From Datisca glomerata (lineage: Eukaryota > Streptophyta > Magnoliopsida > Cucurbitales > Datiscaceae), in assembly GCA_003255025.1 (NCBI GenBank), contig QANY01013766.1, positions 248,001 to 312,000 on the forward strand: DNA of 64,000 nt, read 5' to 3'. Below are positions 10,897 through 21,916 of the stretch, piece after piece. The notes beneath the pieces were generated by a model that searched no databases, had not been told where the DNA came from, and saw only the letters and a program-made list of their open reading frames with translations. A program made the position numbers and the translations under genes. The stretch's first letter is position 1, and each line of letters starts with the position of its first letter.

Positions 10897-11640
10897 CAAT
10901 GGAGACGATAAGGTGGAAAAATAAGGAGGGAAGGTATTGAAGAGATTTTGGAGAAGTTCTCTCTTATGGGGGATGAAGCATGTGAACTAGGCGTATGAGA
11001 AAGTTTCAATCCTTGTGAGATTGAATCTAATCGACTAAGTGTTTTGGGAAAACTTCTCACTGTTAAGAAATTTAACATGGGGGTTTGAGGGTAAATCTCA
11101 TAAGGATGGGAGGGCTAGATGATGTAGTTAGGTTTATGGAAGTGAGTTTATCGTCTTTAAAATTTTCTTTGCGTGAAAGTTCACTGGTCCTTATACCTCA
11201 GAATGATCCGTGGCTGTTTGAAGATCAACTGTTTTTTATACAATCGTGGCGTGTAGAAATAAATGCTAAAAATATGATGTTTCTAACTAGTTTGTTTTTG
11301 GGTCCGAATTCATGATCTTCCATTGGAATGTCGAACGAGGAAGAATGGAGCTGTGATTGGTCAACGTTTTGTTAAGGTTCTTGATATGGAGGAAGGTCTT
11401 AGACGTGATGGTGTGGAACAAAAGTGTTTTATCAAAATTTGGGTGGACGTGGACCTCTCTAAACCGATTATGAGAGAACTGATTATAAACAATGTTACAA
11501 ATAAGGCATGGGTTGATTTGAAGTATGAAAGACTCACAAGGTTTTGTTTCTACTGTGGGCATATTTGGCATGAAGAAGGCAGATGTACTGAGTTGTTTCG
11601 GGATATGAGGTTAGGAAATAGCCATGCATGTCATTATAGT
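10897..11640 (+). pseudogene. LINE-1 ORF1, N-terminal part (DUF4283 and zinc knuckle)
   Basis: The plus strand encodes IEEILEKFSLMGDEACELGV, then LSVLGKLLTVKKFNMG, DPWLFEDQLFFIQSWR, WVRIHDLPLE and WVDLKYERLTRFCFYCG, which runs into a CX2CX4HX4C knuckle (C-F-Y-C-G-H-I-W-H-E-E-G-R-C). This order is that of the nucleic-acid-binding ORF1 of plant L1-type LINEs. A stop after CELGV and a frameshift near 11305 break it. It is interrupted by copia-2 at 11641 and resumes at 18504. Confidence 0.85.
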
Positions 11641-12119
11641 GATAAACCGTATCTCAATAAAAACCAAGATCTCATATTGAAAATATCAAGAATCAAAACA
11701 ATTATAGAGCGGAAGCGTACCTGAATTCATGACGATAGATTGCTGTTTAGAGTTGAGCGGTTAGCCTTCCAGATCTACACGGTTCTCTATCCAAGAGTCT
11801 CCTTTGATAAAGCTTCTTAGTTTTCTCTCTAACGATGAGATATTAGTGAGAATAGAATGGTTTCCTGTTATCGTGTGACATGGGGACCATAAATACTTAT
11901 AGATAATTCATCTTTTAGTATTTCTATTTTAGCTCATCATAAAAATAGAAATTACCTTAAAGTCTCTACACATTAAAGGGTCATAACCTATAAGATACAT
12001 TGAAACACCAATTATTTAAACCTTAGTAGATCACTTTTAATGGGGTTTAATTTTATTTGACAGTCTGCAACACATAATTATTTTACATATAAATCCAACG
12101 TTGGATTAAGGATCCAACA
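11641..12119 (-). repeat. 3' LTR of copia-2, outer end truncated
   Basis: It aligns with 18031-18503. In minus orientation it starts TGTTGGATCCTTAATCC after a polypurine tract (AAGTGGGAGA) and ends abruptly where the right LTR has a further 24 bp including its terminal AACA. Confidence 0.9.
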
Positions 12120-12559
12120 ATCTCCCACTTAGACTATGTGTTAAACCTTATAATTATGTTTTACCAAAAGTAACTGAACGCGTTCAACTTTGCTGTCATT
12201 ACTGAAATGTATCAATGACCAATCCGGTCCATCAATCATACCGACATAGGATCAAAGCGACCTCTGTTACACCAATCGTAACTCAACCCATAAATTATCA
12301 CGTATATCAATACAATTGAATGACATGGATTATGATGTGGACGTGTAGCATGAAAATTTCATGTAATGTGCTCTTAACATGCCGATTTCCAACTGATTCT
12401 CTGTAAACCTTAGTGAGATCAAACCATACATAAATCAGAGTGTGAATACCAAAAACTTTATTTCTGCAGAAAATAACCTTAAAATATCCATAAACTAAAA
12501 TGACTTACAAGTATGTCTATATGAAATTAGCATCTAAAATAAAATACAAACTCCCACTA

Positions 12560-14180
12560 GAACTGAATATCCTCAACTGATATGACACCCATGTGAGTAG
12601 TGTACTCATGAAACACCTTGGGTGGCAATCTCTTAGTAAGCGGATCCGCAATCATGGAGTTTGTTCCGATGTGCTCTATAGACAACTCTCCACTATGAAC
12701 CTTTTCTTTAACAACCGGAAACTTGATGTATATGAACTTTAACTTTGTCGAGCTCCGTTATTATTAGAATAAAGAACTGTTGATTTATTATCGCCAAATA
12801 ACTTTAGTGGTCTCTGAATACCGTCCACTATGCGTAACCCCGTGACCAAATTCCATAACCATGTTCCGTGATCGGACGCCTCATAACATGCTATGAACTC
12901 TACTATCATGGTAGCAGAGGCTATAAGAGACTATTTAGCACTCTTCTAGGAGACAACACCTCCAGCAAGTAGAAAAATATAGCCCAACAAAGATTTCATA
13001 CTATCTTGGCATCCAGCAAAATCAGAGTCAGTATATCCAACAATCTCATTCTGATCCAACGTCCGAAACGTGAGCATGTAATCTTTTGTTCTCTGTAAGT
13101 ACCGAAAGACCTGTTTAGCTGCTTTCCAATGGTCTAGGCCTGGATTGCTTAAGTATCTTCCCAACATCCCAGTCACGTACGCAATATCAGAACATGTACA
13201 AACTTGAGCATACATTAGACTCCCCACTACTGAGGCATAGGGAATCTTCTGCATTTCCTTTTCCTCGAAATCATTTTTAAGGCACTGATTGAGATCAAAC
13301 TTGTCTCTCTTAGCTACAGGGGTATCACCTGGTTTACAGTCTTGCATGCCATATCTTTTAAGGACTTTTTTGTTATAGCTATTTTGTGATAATCCTAGAA
13401 TACCCCGAGAACGATTTCAGTGTATTTGGATTCCTAATACAAAAGAGGCTTCACCAAGATCTTTCATCTCAAAATTCTTAGCTAGAAATCTCTTAGTGTC
13501 ATGCAATAGGCGTATATTGTTGCTGGCAAGCAAAATGTCATCCACATATAAAACCAGAAAAATATGCTTGCTCTAAAAAAACTTATGGTATATTCAATCA
13601 TCGACTAAATTCATCTCAAAACCGAACGAGATGATCACTTGATGAAACTTAAAATACCATTGTCGAGGTGCCTGCTTCAGTCCATAGATGGATTTATTAA
13701 GTTTGCAAACCATATCCTTTGGGTCTGCCGCCACAAAGTTTTTTGGTTGCACCATATAGATCGTCTCTTCAATGTCAGCATTGAGAAACATTTTCTTTAC
13801 ATCCATCTAATGTAGCTCAAGATTGAAATGCGTCACCAATACCATTATAATCCTGAAAGCGTCTTTTGTAGAAATCAGAGAGAAAGTCTCTTTATAATCA
13901 ATGCCTTCTTTCTGTGTAAAGCCCTTAGATACAAGACGAGCCTTTTATCTTTCACCATTACCTTTTGAATCCCTCTTGGTCTTAAAAATCCATTTGCAAC
14001 CAATGGATTTCGCACCTTCTGGTAATAGAACAAGATTCCACACGTCATTCTCCTTCATGGACTTAATTTCCTCATTCATGGAATCGATCCACTTTTGAGA
14101 GTTAGAGCTTCCCATGGCTTGACGGAAGTTGATCGGATCATCTTCCATCACGTCAATGCCAACCTCTTGCTATTGGAGAA
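12560..14180 (-). pseudogene. copia-2 reverse transcriptase and RNase H
   Basis: Minus-strand pieces in order: SQKWIDSMNEEIKSMKENDV and GCKWIFKTKRDSKGN (14151-13945), MDVKKMFLNADIEETIYMVQ and KSIYGLKQAPRQWYFKF (13806-13594), LVLYVDDILLAS near 13535-13560 with the catalytic YVDD, then RNase H with GSLMYAQVCTCSDIAYVTGM, HWKAAKQVFRYLQRTKDYML and GYTDSDFAGCQDS (13347-12946). The C-terminal tail ADPLTKRLPPKVFHEYTTHM lies near 12580-12660. Several stops and frameshifts occur. The similarity is to the TNT1-like copia group. Confidence 0.92.
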
Positions 14181-14479
14181 ATACAATGTAATCATCTGGC
14201 ACTGCACTTCTTCTCTCTCTAGTGGATCTTCTTAATGGCATAGGTTCTTGAAATGCTAGAGTTTGTTCTTCCGGAACAATCTCTTGAATGGGAGGTTCTC
14301 TAATATTGTCTTGATGTGTTGTGTCATGAGCAACGTCGGGGACACAGTTCTGATCAATGCTAATAACACCTGTAGTATAAAATCCCTAACTCTATCTCCC
14401 CCCATAAAATCGACATCCTCAAAGAACCGGGCATTTCCCATCTAAAAAATCGACCTAGTTGTGGGATCATAAAACTTGT

Positions 14480-15464
14480 ACCCCCGGATCTTTCAGAGTA
14501 TCCAACAAAAATAACAACTCACCTTCTGTAAGTCTAATTAGGTTTATATGGACTTGCCTCAGCTGGACATCCTCAAACGTGCAAATGCCTTAGAATAGGT
14601 TTCTTGCTGGTCCAAAGCTCATATGGGGTTTTGGAAGTCGCTTGTGTTGGAACTCTGTTAAGGATATATGCTGCAACCTTAAGTGCTTCACCCCTGAGTG
14701 ATTCTGGTATGGTCGAATGACTAATCATACTCCTGACCATGTCGTTAAACGTTCTGTTTCATTTTTCATCAACACCATTCATAGTGGGTGAATCCGACAT
14801 AGTGTATTGTGGGACGATACCGCATTCCTCTAGGAATTTAGCAAACGGTCATGGACATTGGTCACCTGAACTATCATATCTGCCATAGTACCCACCACCA
14901 TGGTCAGATCTTACGCTCTTTATCCTTTTGTTGAGTTGTTTCTCAACTTCAGCCTTAAAATTTTTGAACATGTCCCAATGACTGTGACTTTTCATGAATG
15001 AGATATATGTAGCCACATCTAGAATAATTGTCTATGAACGTTATAAAATACTGTTGACCATTTCAAGCCACCAAAGAGAATGGCCCATAAATATCCGTTT
15101 GAATAAGTTCTAAGACATCCTAGGTCCTGTTAGCTTCAAATCTTCTTTTATCGATTTGTTTTCCCTTTATGCAACTAACACAAACGTCAAAATCTGTGAA
15201 ATCTAAAGGACCAAGAATTTCATCTGACACAAGTCTCTCTATTCTCCGTTTGGAGATGTGACATAATCTCTTGTGCCATAACGTAACTGAATTCTCACTA
15301 GTTAACTTTCTTTTAGTACATCGTGTACTTAATTGCAAGGATTCTTTAAATGAAGTAATGGTTTCAAGCAAATAAAGATGATCATATCCTGATAAGAAAA
15401 TAGGAACCAATTGAAATTGAATCACGAAACAAACCAAATTTTCCATTTCCAAAAGAACAAACAT
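14480..15464 (-). pseudogene. copia-2 GAG-pre-integrase and integrase
   Basis: The 15464-15120 frame contains TLWHKRLCHISKRRIERLVS and CVSCIKGKQIDKRR, the HHCC zinc-binding head of integrase. The region down to 14480 matches the core and C-terminal part in position, but I read it only in short segments across stops. Confidence 0.85.
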
Positions 15465-15599
15465 AACCAGCTTTGTCTAAAATAAAAATAGAAATGAAAT
15501 TCCTTTTAAAGGACAGTACAATAAAAGCTTCATTAAGATCAAAATAATGTCCAATTTTTAATAATAATCTAAATTTTCCTATTGCTTCAACCTCATCCG

Positions 15600-16602
15600 T
15601 CTTGCCATCGCCCACGTAGATGAATCTTTCAGCATCATTTGACTTTCAGCAATTCAGGCAACCCTGCATAGACACACTGATGTGAGTTGTTGCACAAGAA
15701 TCTATCCACCACGTGTGTCTAGGAATCGAACTTAAATTAACCTCTGAACAAACCAAATTAAGAAGCATACCTTTCTTAGCATGCCAAGTGTGATAGTTGG
15801 TGCATTGCTTCTTCCTATGCCCTTCAGCTCCACAGAAGAAACAACCATTACCTTTCAAGTTTACCAGTTTCTTTTATTGTTTCTTATGCGGTGCTGTATC
15901 CGTAGCTTCCTTATCCTTTTTCATTTTCTTTCCCTTGCCTTTATCTTTAGAGGTAGAGGCTAGGTAAGCACTTTCTATCTTATTATGTTTCACTCTTTTC
16001 TCTTCCTGAACACAGTGTGAGATGAGCTCATTTAGAGATCAAATCTCTTTTTGACCATTATACCTCACCTTAAACTGGCTAAACTGTGCTGGAAGGGATA
16101 TCAAAACCAGATACACAAGCAAGTCCTCAGAGAGTTCAAGCTTTAGTGCTTTTAACCTTGAAATAATGTGAGACATTTTCATAATGTATTCCCTGATATT
16201 ACATTTACCTTTATACCTTTTTGAAATTAAGTCTGACAAGAGCGTACCAATTTCTGCTTTTTCGTTCTTGACAAATCTCTTTTCAATGTCTGCAAGAAAA
16301 TCTTTAGCTGTAGTTATCTTTTTTTATATAGTGCCCCTGAATGCTTTTGGAATGGACTTCTTCATGATCATCATACACATGCGATTTGATCTCTCCCACC
16401 TTTCAATCTCCCTCTTATCATCAGAGGTACTCTTAACCGTAAGAGGTGTAGGAGAATCAATTTTTAACGTAAAATCGATATCAATGACTCCAAGAACTAT
16501 CAAGAGATTATCTTTCCAGGACTTGAAGTTCAAGCCATTTAGAACTGGAATTGAATTGATGTTGGCCGTGATACTAGCAGGAGTAATAGATGAACTGAGA
16601 AC
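15600..16602 (-). pseudogene. copia-2 gag and protease
   Basis: Gag begins near 16602 without a surviving ATG (SSSITPASITANINSIPVLN, then GLNFKSWKDNLLIVLGVID). The UBN2-like core runs through RYKGKCNIREYIMKMSHII (16239-16039). The 15858-15646 frame has a CX2CX4HX4C knuckle (C-F-F-C-G-A-E-G-H-R-K-K-Q-C) followed by WWIDSCATTHIS, the protease motif DSGATTHIS with Gly changed to Cys. A stop at about 16035 and other breaks occur. Confidence 0.88.
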
Positions 16603-17042
16603 AATAAATAAATTAAGCTCACATAAATTTCAAATAACAATAATAATTCAAACAATAGTAGCATGTAAACCATCTCAAGACACCGAACACTCCATTAATA
16701 TTTTGATTTTAGTCAAAATTATTAACTTGTAAGTGATGTCTTGGTGTAATGGTCGATTTATTGTTCACATGTAAAACTGAATAATCATCACATATTTAGT
16801 ACCACAGAAGCACATGTAATTCTGTCAAATAATTATTTTCCTTTAGACTGATAAATATTCATATAAGTTACACGCACACATAACCTTTTATATTTCAAGA
16901 CAAACCAATTTTCACAAGAGAGGTCACTTTGGGGACATGTTACTTCAACTAATTCATCTTAAAATATATATAACAATCTGATAATCGAATTTAAAATTTT
17001 CCAAAATTTAAACCTTAAATTAATTGATAAACAATTAATTTT

Positions 17043-17177
17043 ATTATCCTTAAAAAAATTATTTTGAAATTATTTTAACCAAAAACTAAAAATAATCAAA
17101 ACAATCCATTTGATAATCTTTAAAAAATTATTTTAAAATTATTATAACCCAAAAACCGAAAATAATCAAAGCAATAT
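17043..17177 (+). repeat. tandem duplication of about 67 bp
   Basis: Two adjacent copies share AAAAATTATTTTgAAATTAT, a run of AACC and AAAATAATCAAA, with a few differences. It looks like a replication-slippage duplication in the copia-2 leader. Confidence 0.6.
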
Positions 17178-17509
17178 ATTTTGAAAATTCTTAAATTAAA
17201 AAAAATTAATATTATGATCCCTAAATTTAATTTAATAAATTGAATTGTAACATTAATCCTTATTGAATTTTAATAAAGTAATTAAAAATTTAACTAAAAC
17301 AAATAAATAAAATAAGTGTGAGGGCTGGGATACCCTAGCCCTCCTAAAATTGGCTGTGGACTTCACCTACAGCCTATCCTTAATGACTGTGAGCTAGCCC
17401 ACAGTCATTTTGCTTTAATTTTTTTGTTAGGTCTGTTCACGGGTCGGATCAATCCGATTCATGTCCAACCTAGGGTGAAAACCCTAGGGTTTTCACCTTA
17501 AGTGACTAG

Positions 17510-17755
17510 CGGCCATGGCCATCAGGCTTTGATGCCGTGGCTTCGACTGACAGTCGCGGCCAAGGCCGCGGCTTCCCTTACAATCGCGTCCAGGGCCACG
17601 ACTCTTCCTGAAAGTCGCGACCTTGGCCGCCACTCTTCCTCACAGTCGTGTCCAGGGCCACGACTCTTCCTGAAAGTCGCGACCTTAGCCGCCACTCTTC
17701 CTCACAGTCGCGGCCAGGGCCGCGACTCTTGCTGAAAGATGCGGCCTTGCCTTGC
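17510..17755 (+). repeat. GC-rich 62-bp minisatellite
   Basis: The motif TCCAGGGCCACGACTCTTCC recurs at 17589 and 17651, with a variant at 17713, exactly 62 bp apart. Within each unit the phrase AGTCGCG..CCTTGGCCGC forms a half-unit. It is strongly GC-rich and CpG-rich in otherwise AT-rich DNA. Confidence 0.85.
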
Positions 17756-18006
17756 CGGCACAGACTGTCCGCCGCGCTGGTCCCCTACCATAGTCGGCCA
17801 CAACGTTGACCGACAATCCGAATTCGAACAAATATGAACTTAATAACACTGAAAAAAATTATTCACAAATCTAATAAATCGTCAAACAATTATTAAATTC
17901 AAGAATACCGAAACGTAAATACAAAAAAGAAAAAACTTATAATCATGGATCTAGAACTTAATAGATCGATTTTCAATAATTCAACATGAGTTGCTTTGAT
18001 ACCATT

Positions 18007-18503
18007 TGTTAGATTCAAAATCTCTTTCGGTATAAACCTTATCTCAATAAAACTCAAGATCTCATATTAAACATATCAAGAATCAAAACAATTATAGAGC
18101 AGAAGCGTACCTGAATCCATGACGATAGATTGTTATTTAGAGCCGAGCGGTTGGCCTTCCAGATCTCACGATTCTCTATCCGAGAGTCCATTTTGATAAA
18201 GCTTATCAGTTTTCTCTGAAAAAGATATTAGGGAGAATATAATGGTTTTCAGTTATCGTGTGCCTGGGGACCATAACCATTTATAGATAGTTCATCTTTT
18301 AGTATTTCTATTTTAGCTCATCATAAATATAAAATTACTCTAAAGTCTCTACACATTAAATGGTTCACTACCTATTAGATACATTAAAACCCTAATTATC
18401 TAAACCTTAGTAGATCACTTTTAATTGGATTTAATATTATTTGACAGTGTGCTATACATAATTATTTTACACATAAGTTCAACGTTGGATTAATGATCCA
18501 ATA
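18007..18503 (-). repeat. 5' LTR of copia-2
   Basis: Complete copy. Its inner edge (minus strand ...GAATCTAACA) lies two bases from the primer-binding site, and its outer edge is TATTGGATCATTAATCC, a one-base variant of TGTTGGATC. Confidence 0.9.
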
Positions 18504-18856
18504 ATAAAATCATAGCTCAATTTGTAGGAACCAGGAAGAAAAATGGTGAATTTAATCGGGGTGAGTGGTCAAGTTTTACTCTGGAGAATTGCGTGTACAA
18601 GTTGGGTTCTAAATCTCCTCCCTCAAGGAAGTCCCATGGAGGTGGAACGGAATCCGATGAAGTAAACAAAGATCTATGTGGCCGAAAAATATGGTGGAAT
18701 AAGGAGTTACATGGAAACCAAAATTTCAACCCGGATTGTAGGGAACAGTTAGCTTATCAGGAGGATTTACAGGAGATGATTGGGGAGCACTCAATTCCTA
18801 ATATTTCCCAGAAGGTGGTTACATCGTGTACTGACAAGGAAATTAAACAAAAATAA
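18504..18856 (+). pseudogene. LINE-1 ORF1, C-terminal part
   Basis: Directly after the copia-2 LTR the plus strand reads IIAQFVGTRKKNGEFNRGEW, then SSFTLENCVYKLGSKSPPSR, and stops at 18856. It continues the ORF1 interrupted at 11640. The region is hydrophilic, as expected for the tail of LINE ORF1. Confidence 0.65.
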
Positions 18857-19490
18857 AGCGAGACGAAGGGAACAACTAAGAGTTCATATTGGTATGAGTG
18901 TCGTTTTATCCTTGCTTTAGAATGAGGATGATACATGAGTGGCTAATTACGTGAATTTCTTTGAGGAAGTAGCTATCAAGGACGTGAGATAGAAACAATC
19001 TGGGTGTTTTTTTGTGTTTCTTTGAATCAGGTTCAATCCATGGCTTCAGACATTCTTCCAAGGCCCCTCGGTAACACATCTTTTCTTTGTGGATTAATCT
19101 TTATTGTTATGTAGTGCGTCTCGTGGTGGGTTTAATAACATTCTGAATATTTTGAATTTATGTGGTGGTGCTTCGGGACAATTGATAAATTTTGAGAAAG
19201 TCGTATCGTATTTAGCAGTAATGTTTCACCTAAGATGTGAGCTGATTTAGCCTCGTTTCTGCACATGACTCATGGTTCAGATTTAGGGAAATACCTGGGT
19301 CTCGAATAGTTCTTGAATAAGAGAAGATTTATGTATTATGTGACAGATTAGGGGACTATTATGTAGATGTGCTAATGTTTAAAATATAGAAAAATAAGTT
19401 CTTCCATGAATTTAGGACTTTAAAATGTTAACTTATGTATGTACGTTATACCGGCTGTTAAAGAAAATATTCCAGCATATTTTTTATGCG
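18857..19490 (+). pseudogene. LINE-1 reverse transcriptase remnant
   Basis: Read across several stops, the plus strand gives SVTHLFFVD*SLLLCSASRG (family motif HLFFADDSLLF, with the second catalytic Asp lost to a stop), then GGASGQLINFEK, GKYLGL and WKNKFFHEFRTLKMLTYV. These are the palm and thumb motifs of plant LINE reverse transcriptases. The endonuclease and most of the polymerase are missing between ORF1 and here. Confidence 0.7.
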
Positions 19491-19656
19491 GATTTCTGAC
19501 CATAAAAGGATATAATAGTCAAGAAAAATTAATAACACAAATCAATTAAAATTTTATACAATAACGCCTATATTTACATCTAGAAAAAAGTTCTATTTTT
19601 TCAACTCCTCTGTAAAAGTGGCTTATTTACTACATTTTCTTTTAATAGTTTTTGTT

Positions 19657-19661
19657 CATAG
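19657..19661 (+). repeat. 5-bp target duplication, left (CATAG)
   Basis: CATAG immediately precedes the TGTTATATTT start of the first LTR and is repeated at 32371-32375 after the last LTR. Confidence 0.8.
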
Positions 19662-19792
19662 TGTTATATTTGTTATGTTGTGAATGGACATATGTTGGTT
19701 AATAACTTGGTGGTAAATGTTTTAGGTGAAACCTTGAGGTTATAGGGTTCAAACCCAAACCCTATCATAAATATATTTAATAGTCTTTTATA
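19662..19792 (+). repeat. copia-3 first LTR, truncated
   Basis: It matches the first 130 bp of the LTRs at 21438 and 31719 (TTGTGAATGGACATATG, GGTGAAACCTTGAGGT). It then changes abruptly to reverse transcriptase sequence, so about 520 bp of LTR and all of gag, integrase and early RT are missing. Confidence 0.85.
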
Positions 19793-20880
19793 TAGACTTA
19801 AACAAGCTCCCACCAGTAGCACGAGAAGTTTGATAAACTTATGATTTTCAATGGATTCAAAATCAACGAGTGTGACAAGTATAGTGTGTCTACGTGAAGA
19901 GTTTAGATGAGGCATATGTTCTAGTATGTTTATATATGGATGGCATGCTAATAATGAGATCTAACTATTTGGTAATCAAGTCGACAAAGAAAATGTTTAC
20001 AAAAAATTTTGATATGAAAGATTCAGGCATAGTTGATATTATACTTGGCATCAAGATTTAGAGAACTTAAAATGAGCTCATATTATCACAATCCCATTAC
20101 ATAGAAAATATGCTAAAGAGATTTGGTCAATATGAATGTAAATTTGCTCCAACACCATATGATGCCAAATCTACATTGAAGAAGAATGTTGGAAAGAGTG
20201 TCTCGCAATTAGAGTACTCACAAATAATTGGTTGTCTCATGTATATAACAAATTGTACGAGACAAGACATTGCTTATTCTGTCAGTCGGTATACATGTAA
20301 CCTAGGAATTGATCACTCGAATGCTTACTTAGAGTCCTAAGGCACTTGACGTACACCTTAAACTATGGGTTACATTACACTATGTACCCCGCTGTAATCG
20401 AAGGTTGCAGCGATGCAAATTGGATCTCAGATTCTGAGGAATCAAAGTCCATAAATGGATATGTTTTTACACTTGGTGGCGGTGCAATGTCTTTGGAAAT
20501 CCTCTAAACAGACATGCATAGCTCGATCGACTATGGAATAAGAGTTCATTACTTTAGATAAAGCAAGAGAAGCTGACTGGATAATAAATTTTTTAGAGGA
20601 TATTTTGATACGGCCGAATCCAGTGACAACCATATGTATACACCGTGATTGCCAAGCTGCAATAGCTAAGGCACACAACAAGGAATATAATGGTAAGTCA
20701 CACCATATACATCAACGATACAATACTACCATTAAACATATGCTCTCTACAAGAGTTATTTATGTTGATTTTGTGAGAACTTTCGAAAATCTGGCGGATC
20801 CGTTCACCAAAGGATTGTCTAGAGAGCATGTAAAGAAAACGTCTAGGGGAGTGGGGCTAAGGCCTTTATCAACGAGTTAA
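19790..20880 (+). pseudogene. copia-3 first internal region: RT C-terminus and RNase H
   Basis: The reading starts RLKQAPTSSTRS across frame breaks, then VCLYMDGMLI (YVDD changed to YMDG), ENMLKRFGQYECKFAPTPYD, QLEYSQIIGCLMYITNCTRQ, and the tail KEYNGKSHHIHQRYNT and NLADPFTKGLSREHVKKTSR. It parallels 30230-31190 and fills in a segment deleted there (about 19940-20120). Stops and frameshifts make it non-functional. Confidence 0.85.
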
Positions 20881-21437
20881 CTCAATGGAAACCTAACCTA
20901 GCAATTGGAGATCCGATGGACTAGGTTCAATAGAAAAACTAGTTGTGATTAACTCCCCAAGAGCACCTAAGGAGAAATTACCTCCTACCCATTCCTAAGA
21001 CGTAGTAGGTGCTGTCTGTAGAGAATAGAAAGGTTAAGCATAGCTTTTAGTTACACTTATAGCTTGTAACAAGTAGGAGTATGACAAGATACTCTTGATA
21101 AGTGATCACCTACGTGAGTGAGAAATGAGGCCGTTTCTATGAGGTTTAATAAGGAGAAATCACTATAGCACTCATGAAATTAGGAATTGTTCATGGCCAA
21201 AAGGAACACAACCGCTAGAACAGAATGTGTTAAGAAGTGAGCTGTGTAACTTCTATTGTTAAGGATTAGATCAACGGTTGATGTGTTCAAGACATCAAGT
21301 AACTTTTCAACCAAGTAATTCCAATAGTCTTTTACTAAGGATTGTTCAATGTCAAAAGCTACCACTCCCAATGTAGTATCATTTCTGCTGTGCTCAGATG
21401 AAAATTTCCTTTTGATTGTCCATTCATGTAGGGGGAT
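20881..21437 (+). other. copia-3 region between RNase H and LTR (first copy)
   Basis: Non-coding; it aligns with 31196-31718. It ends in a polypurine tract (TAGGGGGA) just before the LTR start at 21438. Confidence 0.7.
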
Positions 21438-21916
21438 TGTTATATTTTTTTATGTTGTGAATGGACATATGCTGTTTAATAGCTTTTTGGTAAAGGTTTT
21501 AGGTGGAACCTTGAGGTCATAGGATCAAACCCAAGCCTTGTCATACATATATTTAAGGGTCTTTGATAGAGTATTGGGGCCTTGGATCTCTTGGGCTTGA
21601 TTTGCCTAGACCGGTATTTTTTTATTTTATTTTCCAGATATCTTCAAGAGGTGTCTAATATGGAGGTGCCTTTCAAGAGGTACCATGTAGGCAGTTTTGT
21701 AACTGCTACTTATGACTGTTCTGGACAGTCACAGGTCCAATGTTTGTGACTATTTAGACAGTCACAATGATATCTATATAAGTGATTTTCATGGGCAGTA
21801 TTTGGGTTATAAATGTTTTCGATTGATCAAGAGAAAATATCTAAAATACAAACACTTTCTGGTTCGTCAAAGGAGATAGTATTGTTATGCTGCTTACTGC
21901 CTCCAAGAGACCGTTG
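21438..21916 (+). repeat. copia-3 middle LTR, left part
   Basis: It matches 31719-32185 (for example TTGATTTGCCTAGACCGG, GACTGTTCTGGACAGTCAC, GCCTCCAAGAGAC). It stops at AAGAGACCG, where copia-4 begins. Confidence 0.88.

Larger units (their letters stand above)
16603..18004 (-). other. copia-2 long untranslated leader with repeats
   Basis: About 1.4 kb separates the primer-binding site from gag, which is long for a copia element. It is AT-rich at 16740-17310 and sharply GC-rich at 17500-17800. The primer-binding site TGGTATCAAAGCAACTC lies on the minus strand at 18004-17988. I see no coding motif in it. Confidence 0.6.
11641..18503 (-). mobile_element. Ty1/copia retrotransposon inserted in LINE-1 (copia-2)
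   Basis: Direct LTRs of nearly 500 bp flank gag-protease-integrase-RT-RNase H modules, all on the minus strand. LINE-1 ORF1 sequence lies on both outer sides, so the element came after the LINE. The left LTR lacks the last 24 bp present in the right copy, and no target duplication can be seen. The LTRs differ at many positions, so the insertion is not recent. Confidence 0.92.

Noticed and set aside
16184..16732. Long plus-strand frame of 182 codons
   Set aside because: It is the antisense shadow of copia-2 gag, whose minus-strand motifs are clear.
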